Shown piece by piece: positions 34,019 through 47,000 of a DNA stretch of 64,000 nucleotides. Position numbers and translations under genes: made by a program. Where the stretch lies: positions 4,683,644 through 4,747,643 of the forward strand of contig NC_080050.1 of the NCBI RefSeq assembly GCF_026212465.1, given 5' to 3'. The DNA is from Amaranthus tricolor. Lineage: Eukaryota; Streptophyta; Magnoliopsida; Caryophyllales; Amaranthaceae. Positions within the stretch are counted from its first letter, which is position 1; each line of letters opens with the position of its first letter. The notes under the pieces are model-generated. The model was not told where the DNA came from. It searched no databases and saw only the letters and a program-made list of their open reading frames with translations.

Positions 34019-35794
34019 AAACATTATATTACTAAGCTTTACTTCCTCGTCTGATAGTATTGATGGTGTATTTCAGTAAGTTTTATATCTTATGCTTTAG
34101 TTGGAGTAACAGAATAACACTATGCATTGAAAATATTCACTCATTTCATCTAATAGCCCTTAATTAAAACACTCACGGATTTTTTTTTATATCAACTTGC
34201 ATTGAGGATAGTATATTTTACTGTCAATTTGCTTGAGTATAATTGAAATATTTTTTTGATAAACCATTGCCATGAAAACCTGTTAGCATATTATTCTAAC
34301 CTAGATTCTTCAAGTTATCTTTATTCAAACAATTTACTTATAAACTACTCCTTTTTATACAAATCAGTAATTTAATTGTAGAAATTTACGCTCCTAGTTT
34401 TTCACACTTCTTTTTGTCACCTTTTGTTTCGATACATAAACACAATTAAATTTTGAGAACATAAGCTATTTTGAATTATAAATCAGTCAATCGTGATCAC
34501 TTTTTACTGTGGAATTGCAATCATGGAATTTATTTTAATCTGGGATATATCCTTTATAAAACAAATTTGTTGACCCTTTTAAAGCGTGCCTCCTTTTAAA
34601 AAAATAAAAGGTCAAGCTGTATTGCGCGGGTCACAATCTTTATGTAGGCCCTGCCTCATCAAACACCTCTATGAAAATTTATATATAACACTAAACTATC
34701 ATCAACTGTCACTAGAATATGAGGTTACATTTAAGTCCATCAAACCTTATAGTTAGGCCAATATATAGGCCAATATAAATGGCCATAATTTCAGCCATGC
34801 TAGCGTTAAGAGAAGGTCCACGAAAGGATGAGGAATTTCATGATTTTTAGGAGGCATCTACTTGGATTGTGAAAATGAAAGAATGAGGGCTATGGGTAAG
34901 AGGATGTAGGATAGGATAGGTTAATGTCTTAATGGCAGAGAGAAGAAGAATGAGATGGCTAATGAGTTGCCTTGGTAAAACCTTTTATCCTCTAGAGGTG
35001 GATATCATTGATTTTTTTATTCGTCCTAGTCTATAAGTGACAAATAGCAAAACTACTCCAACAACTCGAAGGGATGATCTACATTTAGAAGAGGATGGAA
35101 GTTTCTCTAATAGCCAATTAACCATTTTGGCTTGTAGGAGTCAAAACAAGTAACCAAATTTCTTTTGATTGTAAGTGTGATAGTAGAGTATTGTCTCATC
35201 TGAGGACGGTCAAGATTTTGAGATATGAAGCAGAACTAGAGATTAGTTTTGGTTCGGAGGGATTTCTTAGCAATTTCCCTAGAAAGATGGACATCATAGG
35301 TAGGCGCGACACCTTCCAAATTTATTCCTAGGGTAGGCAGAATTGAGGCAAATGTGATTTGAAGAGTGGATAGACAAATAGATGGCTTGGGAGTTGAAAA
35401 ACTTCCCTTTTGAAAGATGACAAATGGATTTGATTTAGCAACAAGAATATTATAAAAGAGAGGCGTGGAGAAGGAGAAAGAAAGATTTCAGTCATTAAAT
35501 TAAAGGAATTGACAAATTAATCCTTTCCTCTAACGACACAACAGAGCCTTAGATGAAGGGCAAAATGGACCCGCATTGGGTCCCAGTTGACAAAACATGA
35601 AAAAGAGTTTGGAAGATAAGTTGAAGTTCCAAGAAATTTTGGTTTCAAAATGATTTCGAATTCTTCCTATAGTTTTCCACATGTGAAGTTGTGAGCCATT
35701 TTTGAATGGTTTTAGAGTGAGATCTTTTCTATTTACTTTACAGGAAAGAATTTAGATAATAGTGCAAAAATAAGGACGCGTCATATTGTATCGT
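34019..35794. other. Intergenic, decayed repeat-like DNA
   Basis: Moderate GC (34800-35760) with no intact frame. Parts look like an eroded, stop-riddled element read on the minus strand, but no domain can be named. Confidence 0.35.
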
Positions 35795-36205
35795 TTATGT
35801 TGTAAAGGTTTTCAAATTTGTTGATGTAAGTATGTAACATTACTGCACTATCAAGGTGTAAACATATCGCGTAAAGGATTCTCATGATTTTGACCCTTAT
35901 ATGGTGGTATGATAATCACATCCATCCCATTACCGCATCACTGTTTCATTACAGCAACCGTACCCATAGTGTAAAAACAGAGTCGCATCACAATGCATCA
36001 ATTGTGTTGTAAAGATTTTTAAATAAAACAAACTAATATTTCTCGTGTTGTAAAGGTGTAAAAAACGCGTGTTTTTGGGTGTATCAAGGGATATCTTATG
36101 GTTTCGATTTAGGCGTGACGATAACCTCTTCACGCTTGTTACAACATCACCGTTCCATTACCGCGATCGCAACTGCTATCGTATTTTTACACCTAGACCA
36201 TGACC
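35795..36205. repeat. Diverged tandem duplication, about 210-bp unit
   Basis: Two consecutive units share the blocks TGTTGTAAAG, TCATGATTTTGACCCTTATA versus TTATGGTTTCGATTTAGGCG in matching position, CATCCCATTACCGCATCACTG versus CACCGTTCCATTACCGCGATC, and the TAGTGTAAAAA/TCGTATTTTTACAC ends. The units are strongly diverged. CG-containing words are unusually frequent for this region. Confidence 0.45.
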
Positions 36206-36844
36206 GTGAATTTTAGATGCTAGGGATATACTATAGTGTGGCTAGCTTGATTGGAGAAACATAGCATGCAATAACATTTGATTTGATTCCAATTCCCCCA
36301 CCGTGTTTGGAAACACTTTGTTTCCCTAGCAATTAGATGAACCCCAAAATAAGTCTCTAACAATTTGATTCATCTTGATGGAGATGAATTTTGGAAAACT
36401 TATGCAATTAGATGAGTACGAAGAGATGGAATTAACATAGGCGGTGATTTGGACAAAGCATCCCACTTTTGAGAGGAGCTTTGTTTACAAGCAGGTATTC
36501 TAATTTTTACCTTTTGAATTAAGGGTTGGACAGCTTTTAAGGAAGGTCTATTGGTTGATAGGGGAACCTTAGCCCCCAGGTAAGATCCTTAGTATCTGAT
36601 TACTTGGATTCCTAGTGAATTTGCAATCTACTAAGATGAAGAGGAACAATTTCTTGAGAAGCATAAGCTTTAATTTTGAATATTAAAAGAAGGTTAGATT
36701 CTTTTTTGAATTCTCAGAGAATGATTTAGAATGGAGTTAACTGTTTCATTGTTTGCTTTTCCAAAGAGAAGGCCATTAACGAACACGAGATGAGAAATTG
36801 AACTTGGTCTCTCTAGCTTGGGGAAGAGTTTCTAAAGGGCTTGT

Positions 36845-37141
36845 TGATACAGGGGTAGCCTGTATGGTCTAGAAGGGAGAGGGGAAAAATGTCTGAGAAA
36901 CCCAAATGAGGCTCGCTGAGCCCTGAGATCAGAACAAAGATGAGAGGAGGAGAGAGAGAATGAATTTAGAGAAAAGACTTAAGAAGAGAATAACACTATT
37001 ATTGTGATGATCAATTACAATGAGATAATCAGCCTACTTATGCTATGACTGATTAACAAACAACACTGATTTAACTAACTAACTAGCAATTAACTAACAA
37101 CTTACGTGCTAGGCACACCATAATACTAAAAGACTATATCA
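36845..37141. mobile_element. Solo LTR, 297 bp
   Basis: Bounded TGATACAG...CTATATCA with near-identical 5-bp flanks (CTTGT at 36840-36844, CTTGC at 37142-37146). The start TGATACAG, the internal GAGAGGAGGAGAGAG purine run and the layout resemble the LTRs of the element at 26299-33827, suggesting a related family. No internal domain is attached. Confidence 0.5.
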
Positions 37142-38094
37142 CTTGCTCACTGTAGATGCAATTCTACTAGAAAGATTTTCTATATAGAGGATAAAAAGGT
37201 TGAATCGCTTTAGTGGTAGCTCATAGAGATCATAGTGGTAAACTGATGGAAAGATGGAGCCATGGAGGAGAGGCAACAAAGAGAAAAAACTATTAAGGCA
37301 ATTGACTTCATCTATAAATGTATGACCACATACATGAAATTGGTCTAAGTTGAACCATCAACTATGGCAGAACTTGTTCAGACTGAATATGAGACAAGGC
37401 GGGAGGGGGGTAGGTCTCACAACATTAACCCACCTCTTGTTGCACCTCCCTTTGAGTCTCACCTAGACTTATGAAGAAACATTTTCTAGCACCTTCTGCG
37501 CTCCCAGGTGTGCTTTTACCACTTAAGGTTTGTCATTTAGTATTCATTAGAATCTATCATTCACACCTATATGATATGCTATTTGATATGACAGATAACT
37601 AGAAAAAGCCTCTCCATCCAACAAAGTGATGAGAGGAAACTAGAAAAAGCTTCCTTTATCAAACAATGACTATTATTTTTTGTTTCAATATGTCCGTTGA
37701 TTTTTCCTTTTAAGTCACAAGTACCCAATAAATTAATCATCATAATCTGTCTCCTGTATGATGAGGTTCTCCTAATCAAATCCAATGGATTAGTTGCACT
37801 TGTTTAGTATACATGAAGCTTTTTGTTGTATAGCTACAAAAAACCACTTCTTTTGAAATTATTAAGCGGAGAAAATTATTAAGTTTCACTCATGGTTGTT
37901 TTTCCTATTAAGAGATTTGAGTCCCTAAATTGCTTTAGATTTGAAATGACCGCTACTTCTATGGGAAATAGTAATTGCCTGAGATACACTGCTTCTGGTT
38001 TTTAATCAAGTGTCTGGTCTTCAGCAGGAACTTTGTTAGTCCTTGCAATCTTCTTTCTGGCTTTAATGAAATAGCTCTCGCTTAGTGGATCTTC
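37142..38094 (+). other. Upstream region of the C2orf69-like gene
   Basis: No separate gene is recognised. This should contain the promoter and 5' UTR of the gene starting at 38095; no confident TATA box or UTR intron was identified. Confidence 0.35.
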
Positions 38095-41000
38095 ATGGAT
38101 CATTGGACTGGTATCTTGAAGGTTCCTCTGTTCCCAAAGGGCATTGCAAACTGTAAAATTGCCGCATCCCTCTGTATTTCACCGTCAAAAGCACTTCTTG
38201 TAAGTTATCTTACCAGAAATATAGCAATATGTATACACACTATTATAGAAAACTGGTGTCCCGCATTGAGAGATTGTAACTTTGGGTGAATGACACAATG
38301 CTGAAAATGGAAGTGCCTGTATACTTTCTCTTATCCATGCGTGTTCTAATTTTTCTATAAATTTTTTTATATGGTATGCAGGTGCCTACAGCAAATGTTA
38401 TATTCTTCATTGGAGATCGAGTTGAAGGGACAGGAAACCCAGTGATCGAGAGGCTGTCCAATATACAAAATATAGCCGAGATTCTTGTGTCAAAATTCGG
38501 AGCTTCTGTAAATGCATGGGTGATTGAGGCCTCAACTTTCAATGGCCCTTTTGCCGTGTACAATGAATTTATTCAGTCTCTTAATCAGTGGGGGGAGCCA
38601 CAACGCTATAATTACAATGGATTTCCAGCATCCACATCAGTCGTTACCCTTTTATCGAATTTCCTTGAAGAGGTATGTTCTGTTTGTTAAACAATATTTC
38701 CCCCACTTTTGATTGTAAATTGCAATACTATGATGAAAATACAACACCCTTTCAAAGAACTAATAAATTTAGACAACCTTTTAAATTCTTCTTAGTTTGC
38801 GATAATTGCTTTACGGGTATTGGGGTTCAAATTTGAGAGATCTAAGCAGTATAATGCTTTAGTAGCGCTTTCAGTATTTAAGAGATTTTTAAGCCATGGA
38901 GTTAAGTTCCTCAGAAAACAGTTGAAGGCTGGTATATCATTTCCTTACCTTTGTCAGCTGGTTGTGTTTGTTGTACTTACTTGCGTAACTAGTGATGAAG
39001 CATAACGGAAATGTGCTGTGGGTCAGTTGACATTGTGTTTAATGAAGCAGGGATGAAAAATCCAGAAACATTAATGTCAGTGCTGAAATTTTAGGACTCT
39101 CACAATTTCGCCTGAACCTATACTAAATAAGCTGAATTTTGTTTTGATGAGCAGCATTGACTGGGTTTTTTGCGTAGATAATTAGACACCTCTAGGATTT
39201 TGGGGTGAGAGTATTCATCCTACATGGGAAGCCTGGTTCACAACGCGTCCCTACAAGGGTCCGGGGATGGTTCCCACCATAGGTTACCATGCATTTCTGC
39301 ATGAGGTTGGTTTCAATACTCGAACCCATGACCTTAAGTCACAAAGCGACACTTGAACTGGTACTCAAGGCTTCTCTTGTGGGGGTATTCATCTAAAATG
39401 AAAATTCTTTTCTGGACTGGGGTTTACTTGTGGACAGTAAATTTTTATAGAAGTATAAATGAAAATAGTTGACACTTGGTGGATTAGAAGGTGCAAATTA
39501 TATTCACATTTCGAAAGTTTCCATGTACCTAGAAATTTACTGCAATTTATTTTAGTTTTCCTGCCAGTGCTTTAAAATAGCTCTGGTGAAACTGCAGGAA
39601 GTGTATACAACTTTTCAAGGTTCTCATATTGTCAATTTGTAGATTACATAAGGGGATTATCGCATGGGACATCCAACTTTAATCCTTTAATTGGAAGATA
39701 TGTCTTTCGTAACGTGCTTTCTCTTTTCTTTTCGTTCATCTTAAGACACCAAGGCTTTGGCATTGTTGTTTCATCTTAGACCTTTCTTACATAAGTATGT
39801 GCCATAGGTATGCCAAAATAGAAGTGTGTGTATGGGTATATCAATATGTTCTGTTCCGGCTGAGGAGAGAACAATCAACACTCTCAGCAAAGTTGAAGAG
39901 AATGTCTTTTAAGGTTCACAATGGATATGAACTTTTGGGGAGGTCTGAGTTGCTTTTCCGGTCGTTTCACTTTGTATTCCTGCTCAAGGTAACAAACGAG
40001 GGCGGGAGAAGGGTCCTCCGGGGGTCCTTCTCCGATGATTAAGTTAGTAAAGGTGCTGAAAAGATTGCTGATAGAGCTTGTAAGGAATGTGAGCTGTCTT
40101 TTCGTGAGAGAATAATGCTTGGGTTTCAGTGTAAAAAGTTGTCCTTACTTTTGGCGATGCATGGCATCGTATATTTATAGTAGTGGGCCTTAGGAGAGAT
40201 CCCCAAAACCCTAATGGCAGTTTAGGCTTTTACCTTAAATGGAATCTTTCTCGGGATCAGTGGAGACAGAAATGGAATATTTTATAGGCCTATGTGGCGT
40301 TTGATGATTTGCTGATCCTTACACCATGGTCCCTACTATCTGTCTTTTAGTACACCTACATGGGTAGGGTACGAGGTAGGTGTGGTGCCTTGCCTTACAC
40401 AAGTGTTGACAGCTTTTCTGAGCATAACTGCAGTTGTCTCCTGCCACGTCATCATTTCCATTACTATCGTTCTGCAGGGTTAACCATCCTGCAGGTATTT
40501 ATATTCTTGTTTCTCTGTTAGGGCCCTTTTGATATGACCCTGTTGCTTCTATAAGTCTTGTTGTCCTAAATCTTAGCTGAGGAGTAATTTTAGTCCTCCA
40601 GGGAGCTAAGTCGTCCTTCTCAGGGAGCCAGGACCTCTGAAAGGGGTCTTGGTTGCTTCGTCCTGTCCTTCGTTCATGGTGGTGATTGGGGTTTCTCCTC
40701 TTTCAGGGTCTTAGGACTAAGGGTCATGTTCCAGCACATACAATTTGCCCCTCAGGGCTGTTGAGTCATGACAGAAGGAGTCAACAGGTCTGATTCTGGT
40801 TTATGCTCCTCTTAGAGTGCTCTTCAGAGTTGGGGTGCCTATTTCTGCGGGTTTTTGGAAAGAAAATTTACATTTCTTTACTTGTGTGATGGCCCTATCC
40901 CTATACATGCCCTCTAGTCCATGTTATTTAACAGACATGCTAAAGGACATGGACTACACATGCTCGCATTTGTGTCAGGTTTGTATCTTCAGGGTGGGTT

Positions 41001-44000
41001 CTTCATATATTTCTGTTCTCTTGGCTTGTGGTTTCAGGGTGTTGTATTTCAGGATGATATTTGCAGGGTGTCGTGTTTCAGGACAGTATTTGCAGGGTGT
41101 TGTTTTTCAGGACGATATTTGCAGCTCCATATGATCGTTATGTCATGGCTTGATGAATTTTTAGGTTGCTTGGCTTTGGTAATATTTATCTTGGGAAATG
41201 GGGGTATAGATGTGACAGCATTTAATGTTGCCCCTTTTCGTAATTTAACTTGTGACAAAATTTTAAGCTTGTTGGGGACGTTTCGACACGCGTTTGGTGG
41301 ATTTTTCTTGATTTTCTGCAAATTAAATCCTGTATGGACGTGTGGTGCTACTTGCGCTGTACTGTTTCATTTTCCCGCCCATTTGCTTTTCTTTACTTCA
41401 ACAATTTCAAATTTCTTTTAATTATGGCCGTTCATTTTCTCAATAGTTATGGTTGATGCATTTATTGAGAAATCTATAAATACCCCTTGGTTTTCCACTT
41501 CAAAAACTTTCTCGACTCTTAAACTTCTCTTTCTTCTTCAAGTAAACTCTTTGAATTTCTGTTGTTTGCGATTTTGCCATCTCTATGATGCTCTCTGATC
41601 GTATTGCTTAGTTGACTCTCTTTGTCTTTGCTTTTTCTTGAAAATATGGGTAGGAGGAAAATGACTACTGATACTGACCTAACATTTGACTTTCATTTGA
41701 ACAAATCGGACAACCAAGATCGTCACCCGTTTCCTTTGGCGAATAGGGTTGGGCTCCCAGATAGGGCTCCTCCCGGTTGGGTACATGCTGAATGGGAGCA
41801 TCTATATTGGGACGATGCTTTCCCGGCTTCAGCTTCTTTGGATCTTTCTGCTGAGGCCTCAATGACTTTTAACATTTCGGATGTAGACGAGTCTGAGGGT
41901 AAGTTGCTTCAATCTACTCTTTTTGAGAAGGTTTTGGATATCATGGTGGAGGGGCGTTTACAGTTTGTTATAGAGGATAGATTTCGTTTATCCCGTGAAC
42001 AAGGGTACTAGTGTCGTTTAAGAGAACCTGGCATGCAGGCTCACCAATTTATTGTTACCACCTCTTCGTCTACTGACGTTTACATTCCCATAAACTTGTA
42101 TCATTTCGTCTTTGGGTTACGCTTCCCCATGCATTGGTTTCTACATAAGGTTTTTTGTTTTTACCAGTTGTCTTTGAACCAGCTGATGCCTCAAGCTGTG
42201 AGGAAAATTATTTCTTTCATCTGGCATTGTGAGTTTATGGGTTATCCTTTGACCCTGGATCTGTTTCGATCTGTGTTCAAGATTGAGCAGGGGGGTAACA
42301 AGCCTTACTACTCGGCAAAGGTAGTGAACGAGGTGACGGTGGTCGTCCCTGATTTGTCCGACTTGAAGTATTAATTCGACAGGACGGTGTGGGTGAGGGT
42401 CCCTCCTACAACGGACCATCCCTACCGCTACAACCTTCCGTCTACTGGACTACTCCTGTACTTCATCCTCCTCTAATAATGGATGAAGTCAAGAAACTGA
42501 CTCGCTTGGAGAGGTACGCCTTTCTCCACTTTCAGAGGTGGACAAACGAGTTCACTAGGCTGGAGTACGACCACAAGTGGCTCTGCCACGAGGTCGTGCT
42601 ACGTAGGGAGCTAGCTTTGTACCTGGTGGGGATGTCAACCTTCCTGACCTCTGGTAATCATGACTAACTCTGCTTGAGTGTGTTTCTAATGTTTTTTGAT
42701 CTTCGCTCATTCTTCTTGCATGTTATTTTCTGGCAGAATTCGGGGGTCAGGTTCATTATACCAACTTGGGTATAACCCCTTCTGGGGACTTCTTCAGGCC
42801 GGGTCCTCCAGAGTGTCCTGGGGATGGGAAGAGGAGGTTATCCAATGACTACCAGCTCTGGGACCAGATTTCTAAGGCCCCAGCCCAAGTGACCGTGGCT
42901 GACTTCCATCAGCGTCTTGCTGATGACTATTACCAAGACCCTCTGATGGGATACAGGGCGGTTGCCTCCTTTGATATTGATCAGGTGGTGCCCCCTGTTA
43001 AGCACCGTCAGCTCTGCGGAGTGAGTAGGGTCCCCCACTTCCAGAGTAAATTCAACGATGTGCCTGCTTGGGTGCATCCTGACTTCAACCTTTTCTCTTA
43101 GGAGTTTCTAACGAAACCAAAGAGAGAAGGGTTGAGGTATCCTGCTCCGGCGGTTTCAGCTCTTCCTCCTCCTCCGCCTAGGGAGGGTCAGAGGGTGTCT
43201 TCTTTTGGGGCTCTTCCATCCACAGCCCCTGTATCCAGGGAGGTGGCTCCTTTTTGAGGGCTTGCCCTTGGCGGGGGTGAGGAAGAAGAGGAAACAGAGG
43301 GAGAATCCTCGTGCTTCTGTGGTTGCGCCTCCCCTTTCTGTCGATCCCTCTCAGGAGCATCGGGTCAAGCGAAGGCGTGACCACTCATCAACTGCTGTTT
43401 CTGATCCTGCCTCTTCAGGTAACAGGGTTTTGCAGGCTTACTTTATCTGTTCGTAATACCTTTTGATTCTTTTCCTCGATTAAGTAGGAAATTGGCTTCT
43501 TCCTTACTATCCTTTCTTTCATAGGGGTGACGGAAGCTACAATAGGTGCAGCCGAGGCCCCGGTTGACTCAGTTCCCCTATCGGTCGAGGAATCGGCTCC
43601 CCTGGAGGTAGCATCTGAGGTTAAGACCGGAGGTGGGGTCCTTTCTGTCGAGGTCTTTGATTCAGGGAAGTGCATCTTCCTTGACCACGAGTTCACCAAC
43701 TTCGATTCTTTCGTCGACGTATCAGACGACGATTGCTGAAGGGTTCCTCTATCCTGACTTGGCTACTGCAGGCTCGTAAAACGTGTGTAAGACTTATGTC
43801 TACCTTTTTTTTTCCTGATGTTTTCAGGATTGAATCTCTTTTCTTTGTGTGGTTGCACAGTTCCTATTGTAGTAGCTGAGCCAGTCGTTGAGTTAGGGGA
43901 AGCCACAGTGGATGATATGGCTACTGAAGCTGCCATTCCTGAAGTTGTGGTAACCTCACTTGAGGTCCCTGCGACGCAGGTCACTGCTGACACTCCTGCC

Positions 44001-47000
44001 CCTGTTCCAGCTAGGACTACCCGTCGAAGGGGTAAGGGTAAGGCTCCGACTGTGGCGTACCAGAGGCCTCCTTCGCTTCCTTCTCCTCTTCGCTTTGGTA
44101 TGTGACTTGGCTTTAATTAAAGAATACTTCTCTGTGAATGGTCACTTTTCTTATGTTGATTTTCTCTTTTCTCAGTGAGGATGTATTTGGACTCGAGGCG
44201 GGATACAGGCACTTCGTCAGTGGCCAAGCCTGTCACTGATGAGGAAGTTGCCTCCCTCTTGAGGTCCAATCCTTCTGAAGAGGAGGCTTATGAGCCCATT
44301 GGGCTCCTGGTGACTGAAGGAGAGGAGGTGACGATGGCCCTCTCTCTAAGTCAGATTGAAAATGCTATTAAACAGGTATCTTTTTTATCTTTTGCCAATT
44401 TACATTCCCTTTGTTTTGATATTTGTTCCTGACTTAAGTGTGTTCTGTCCTACAGACTCTTCTGAGTAGCCACAGCCGTTCACGCTGAACGGTTGCGCCT
44501 ACTTAGGAAGCTCAATGAGTCCAGGGTCAGGAACCTTCGGACTCAGGTTGCCCTCCAGCTTAGGGAAACCCAATACCTTAAAGTCCAGGTTTCCCTTAGT
44601 TGAGGAGGCTAAGGAGCTGAAAAAGAAGCTTTCTGAGGCAGTAGCCCCTCCTGAGCTTACACAGAAGGTCAAAGATCTTGAGGTTCAGGCTGCTGCCAAG
44701 GACGAAGCTCTTGCGAAGCTGGGCGCTGAAAATGCTGCTAAGGATAAAGCTTAGGCTAAGCTTAGCGCTGAGTTGGAGGTTGTGCGTGCTGCTCTCTTAG
44801 AAGAGGCTCTTAAAGAAAAAGAGCAGCAGGTGAGCAGATGCTGCCATTTTGAAGCGACCTGCTCCCAAATCAGGCTGGAGGCGAGTTAGCAGAGGGAGAG
44901 GAATGAGGCAGAGTTGGAGGGTGTCAGGGTAGAGGTGCAGCGTCTCACAAACGACCTGTCCACTCAAAGGTGGGACCAAGCTACTGCAGAGTCTCAACTT
45001 GTGGCTCTGAAGAGACAACTACAAGAGTCCTCGCCTTTTCTGTCTGCCAAGGCCAAGGAGGTTGATGAGCTAAAATGTCATTCTGGAGTCGGAGCTTGCA
45101 GCCAAGGATAAAACCATTGCTGGACTCAAAGATCAGCTCCAGTACCAACTCAAGGCTGTGCAGGACTTAGTTAAAGCCATTGGACCTCCTCCTCTTGTGG
45201 GGGGGGGGGGGGGGGGGGGGACTTTTTCAACATTCCCCGCATGTGTCCGTGCTTCCACTTAAGTTTTCAAGGATGCTCTTGCTAGAGTTGATCATGCTGA
45301 GATGAGGGTTGCTGAACTCCAGGAGCAATGTAAGGGGTATCAGCTGCGTCTTTCTGGGATGGATGGTGCCAGGGAGGAACTTTCTACAGCTCGATCTGCT
45401 CTTGAGCTTGCACATAAAAATCATAAGGAGCAGATTGCTAAAGTTGCCTCCTACTACCAGAAAGATGTTGTTGTCAAAGCCAGGGTCATGATGCTAACTG
45501 CCTATTTCATTCATACCCTGACTTTGACTGGAGTGCAGTAAGGCGACATCTCCAGGCCCCCAAGATTGAGTGTAAAGTAAATCAGCTCAGAAAAAGTGAC
45601 CCTCTTCTTCAAACCCTAGGAGAAGAGTTCCCGTCTTAGAAGTCGGCCTCTTCAAGTCCTGCCTCTGCTCCTCCTTCTAAATGACGAGCTTCCTGCTGCT
45701 TCAGCGTTTTAGCTTCTCCTTTGCTGTATTTTCTATTGTAGATATTAATTTTTTGTCTGGCTATTATGTATCTGCCTCTTGTAAATTTGTATACTGTAAT
45801 TTTTGAAGAAATGTAAATGGGAACTTTAGATTTTTGGTCTCCATACTGTCTTTCAAGTCTTTATTCTTTTGTTTATGTTGCTGTATTCTTGTAGGCAGTA
45901 CTATTCTGATGCCAATGTATGCCCTCTAGCTCATGTGCTTTAGCTTAGGCTAAAGGGTATGAGCTAGTTTTGTAGTTGTTCATACTTACTGTCTCCTTCT
46001 GGAAGTATAACCTTGGTATGTTAACTGGAATTTATAGAGTTGTAATCTAAGCAGGTTGGACTAGTGTTTGATTCTCTATTTCATTTGATTTGTAAAATGA
46101 TTAGTTATTTTAGAAATGTAAGGTGTTCGAAATTGTTTTTTATCTGTTTGGGATCTGGAACAGCCTCTTCAGGGTGTAACAGATTTGTCCTGAAGGGTGT
46201 TGACCTAAGGATTATTAGCCTTTACTGTTTGGATTCTAAGACATTCTCTTCAGGATACTTAGAATAACTTTCCTGTAGAGATGCTTGACCCAAGGATGGC
46301 GAAAACCTGTTTGGGACAAGGAACTATCTTATCAGGGCATTAAGTAGCTTTCCTGTTATGTGTTTGTCCCAAGAAAAATGAGCCAGAATTACTTTGAACT
46401 TTAGGCGTTGAACTGGTCTGATGACAATCAGGACCTTAGCATCTTTCTTACCTGAAAAGCTTTTGTTTTCAAGGTTAAGGTAATAGGTTTCATTAACTCG
46501 GATCTCCTGTTGAACAACATCCTTGACTTTTATCCTTAGATTCTCAGGGTTAGAATGGATCCGCAGGTTGTACTAGTATTTTCAGTAATATTAAACATGT
46601 TGGAAATCAGTTTGATTCATTGAAAGGTTACATTCATTACAAGAAGAAAATCTAGATTACAATAGAGTTACACATAGTATTTCTTTAAGACCTTAGATTT
46701 CCAATTGTGCCTGAATTCTTCTTGTCTAGGCTTTTTCAGCTTATAAGCCCCATGACCTAAGACTTGAGTTACAACGTAGGGACCTTCCCATGTTTCAGAA
46801 AGATTTCCATGGTCTCGAATCTGGGCAGCTTGGGCATATCTCAGGACCAGATCTCCAACTTGAAAGGTTCTCTCTCTAACTTTCCTGTTGTAGAGCCTGG
46901 CCACCCTGTTTTAGTAAGCTTCCATTTTTCAGAGCAGCTACCTCTCGTACCTTCTCAACAAGTTCCACAGGAAGTAGGGCCTCTGTTCCATATACCAGTC

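Noticed and set aside
40817..41421. 105- and 166-residue + strand frames in the Tat element
   Set aside because: They span the 29-bp tandem repeat and untranslated region; no domain and the repeat unit is not a multiple of three.
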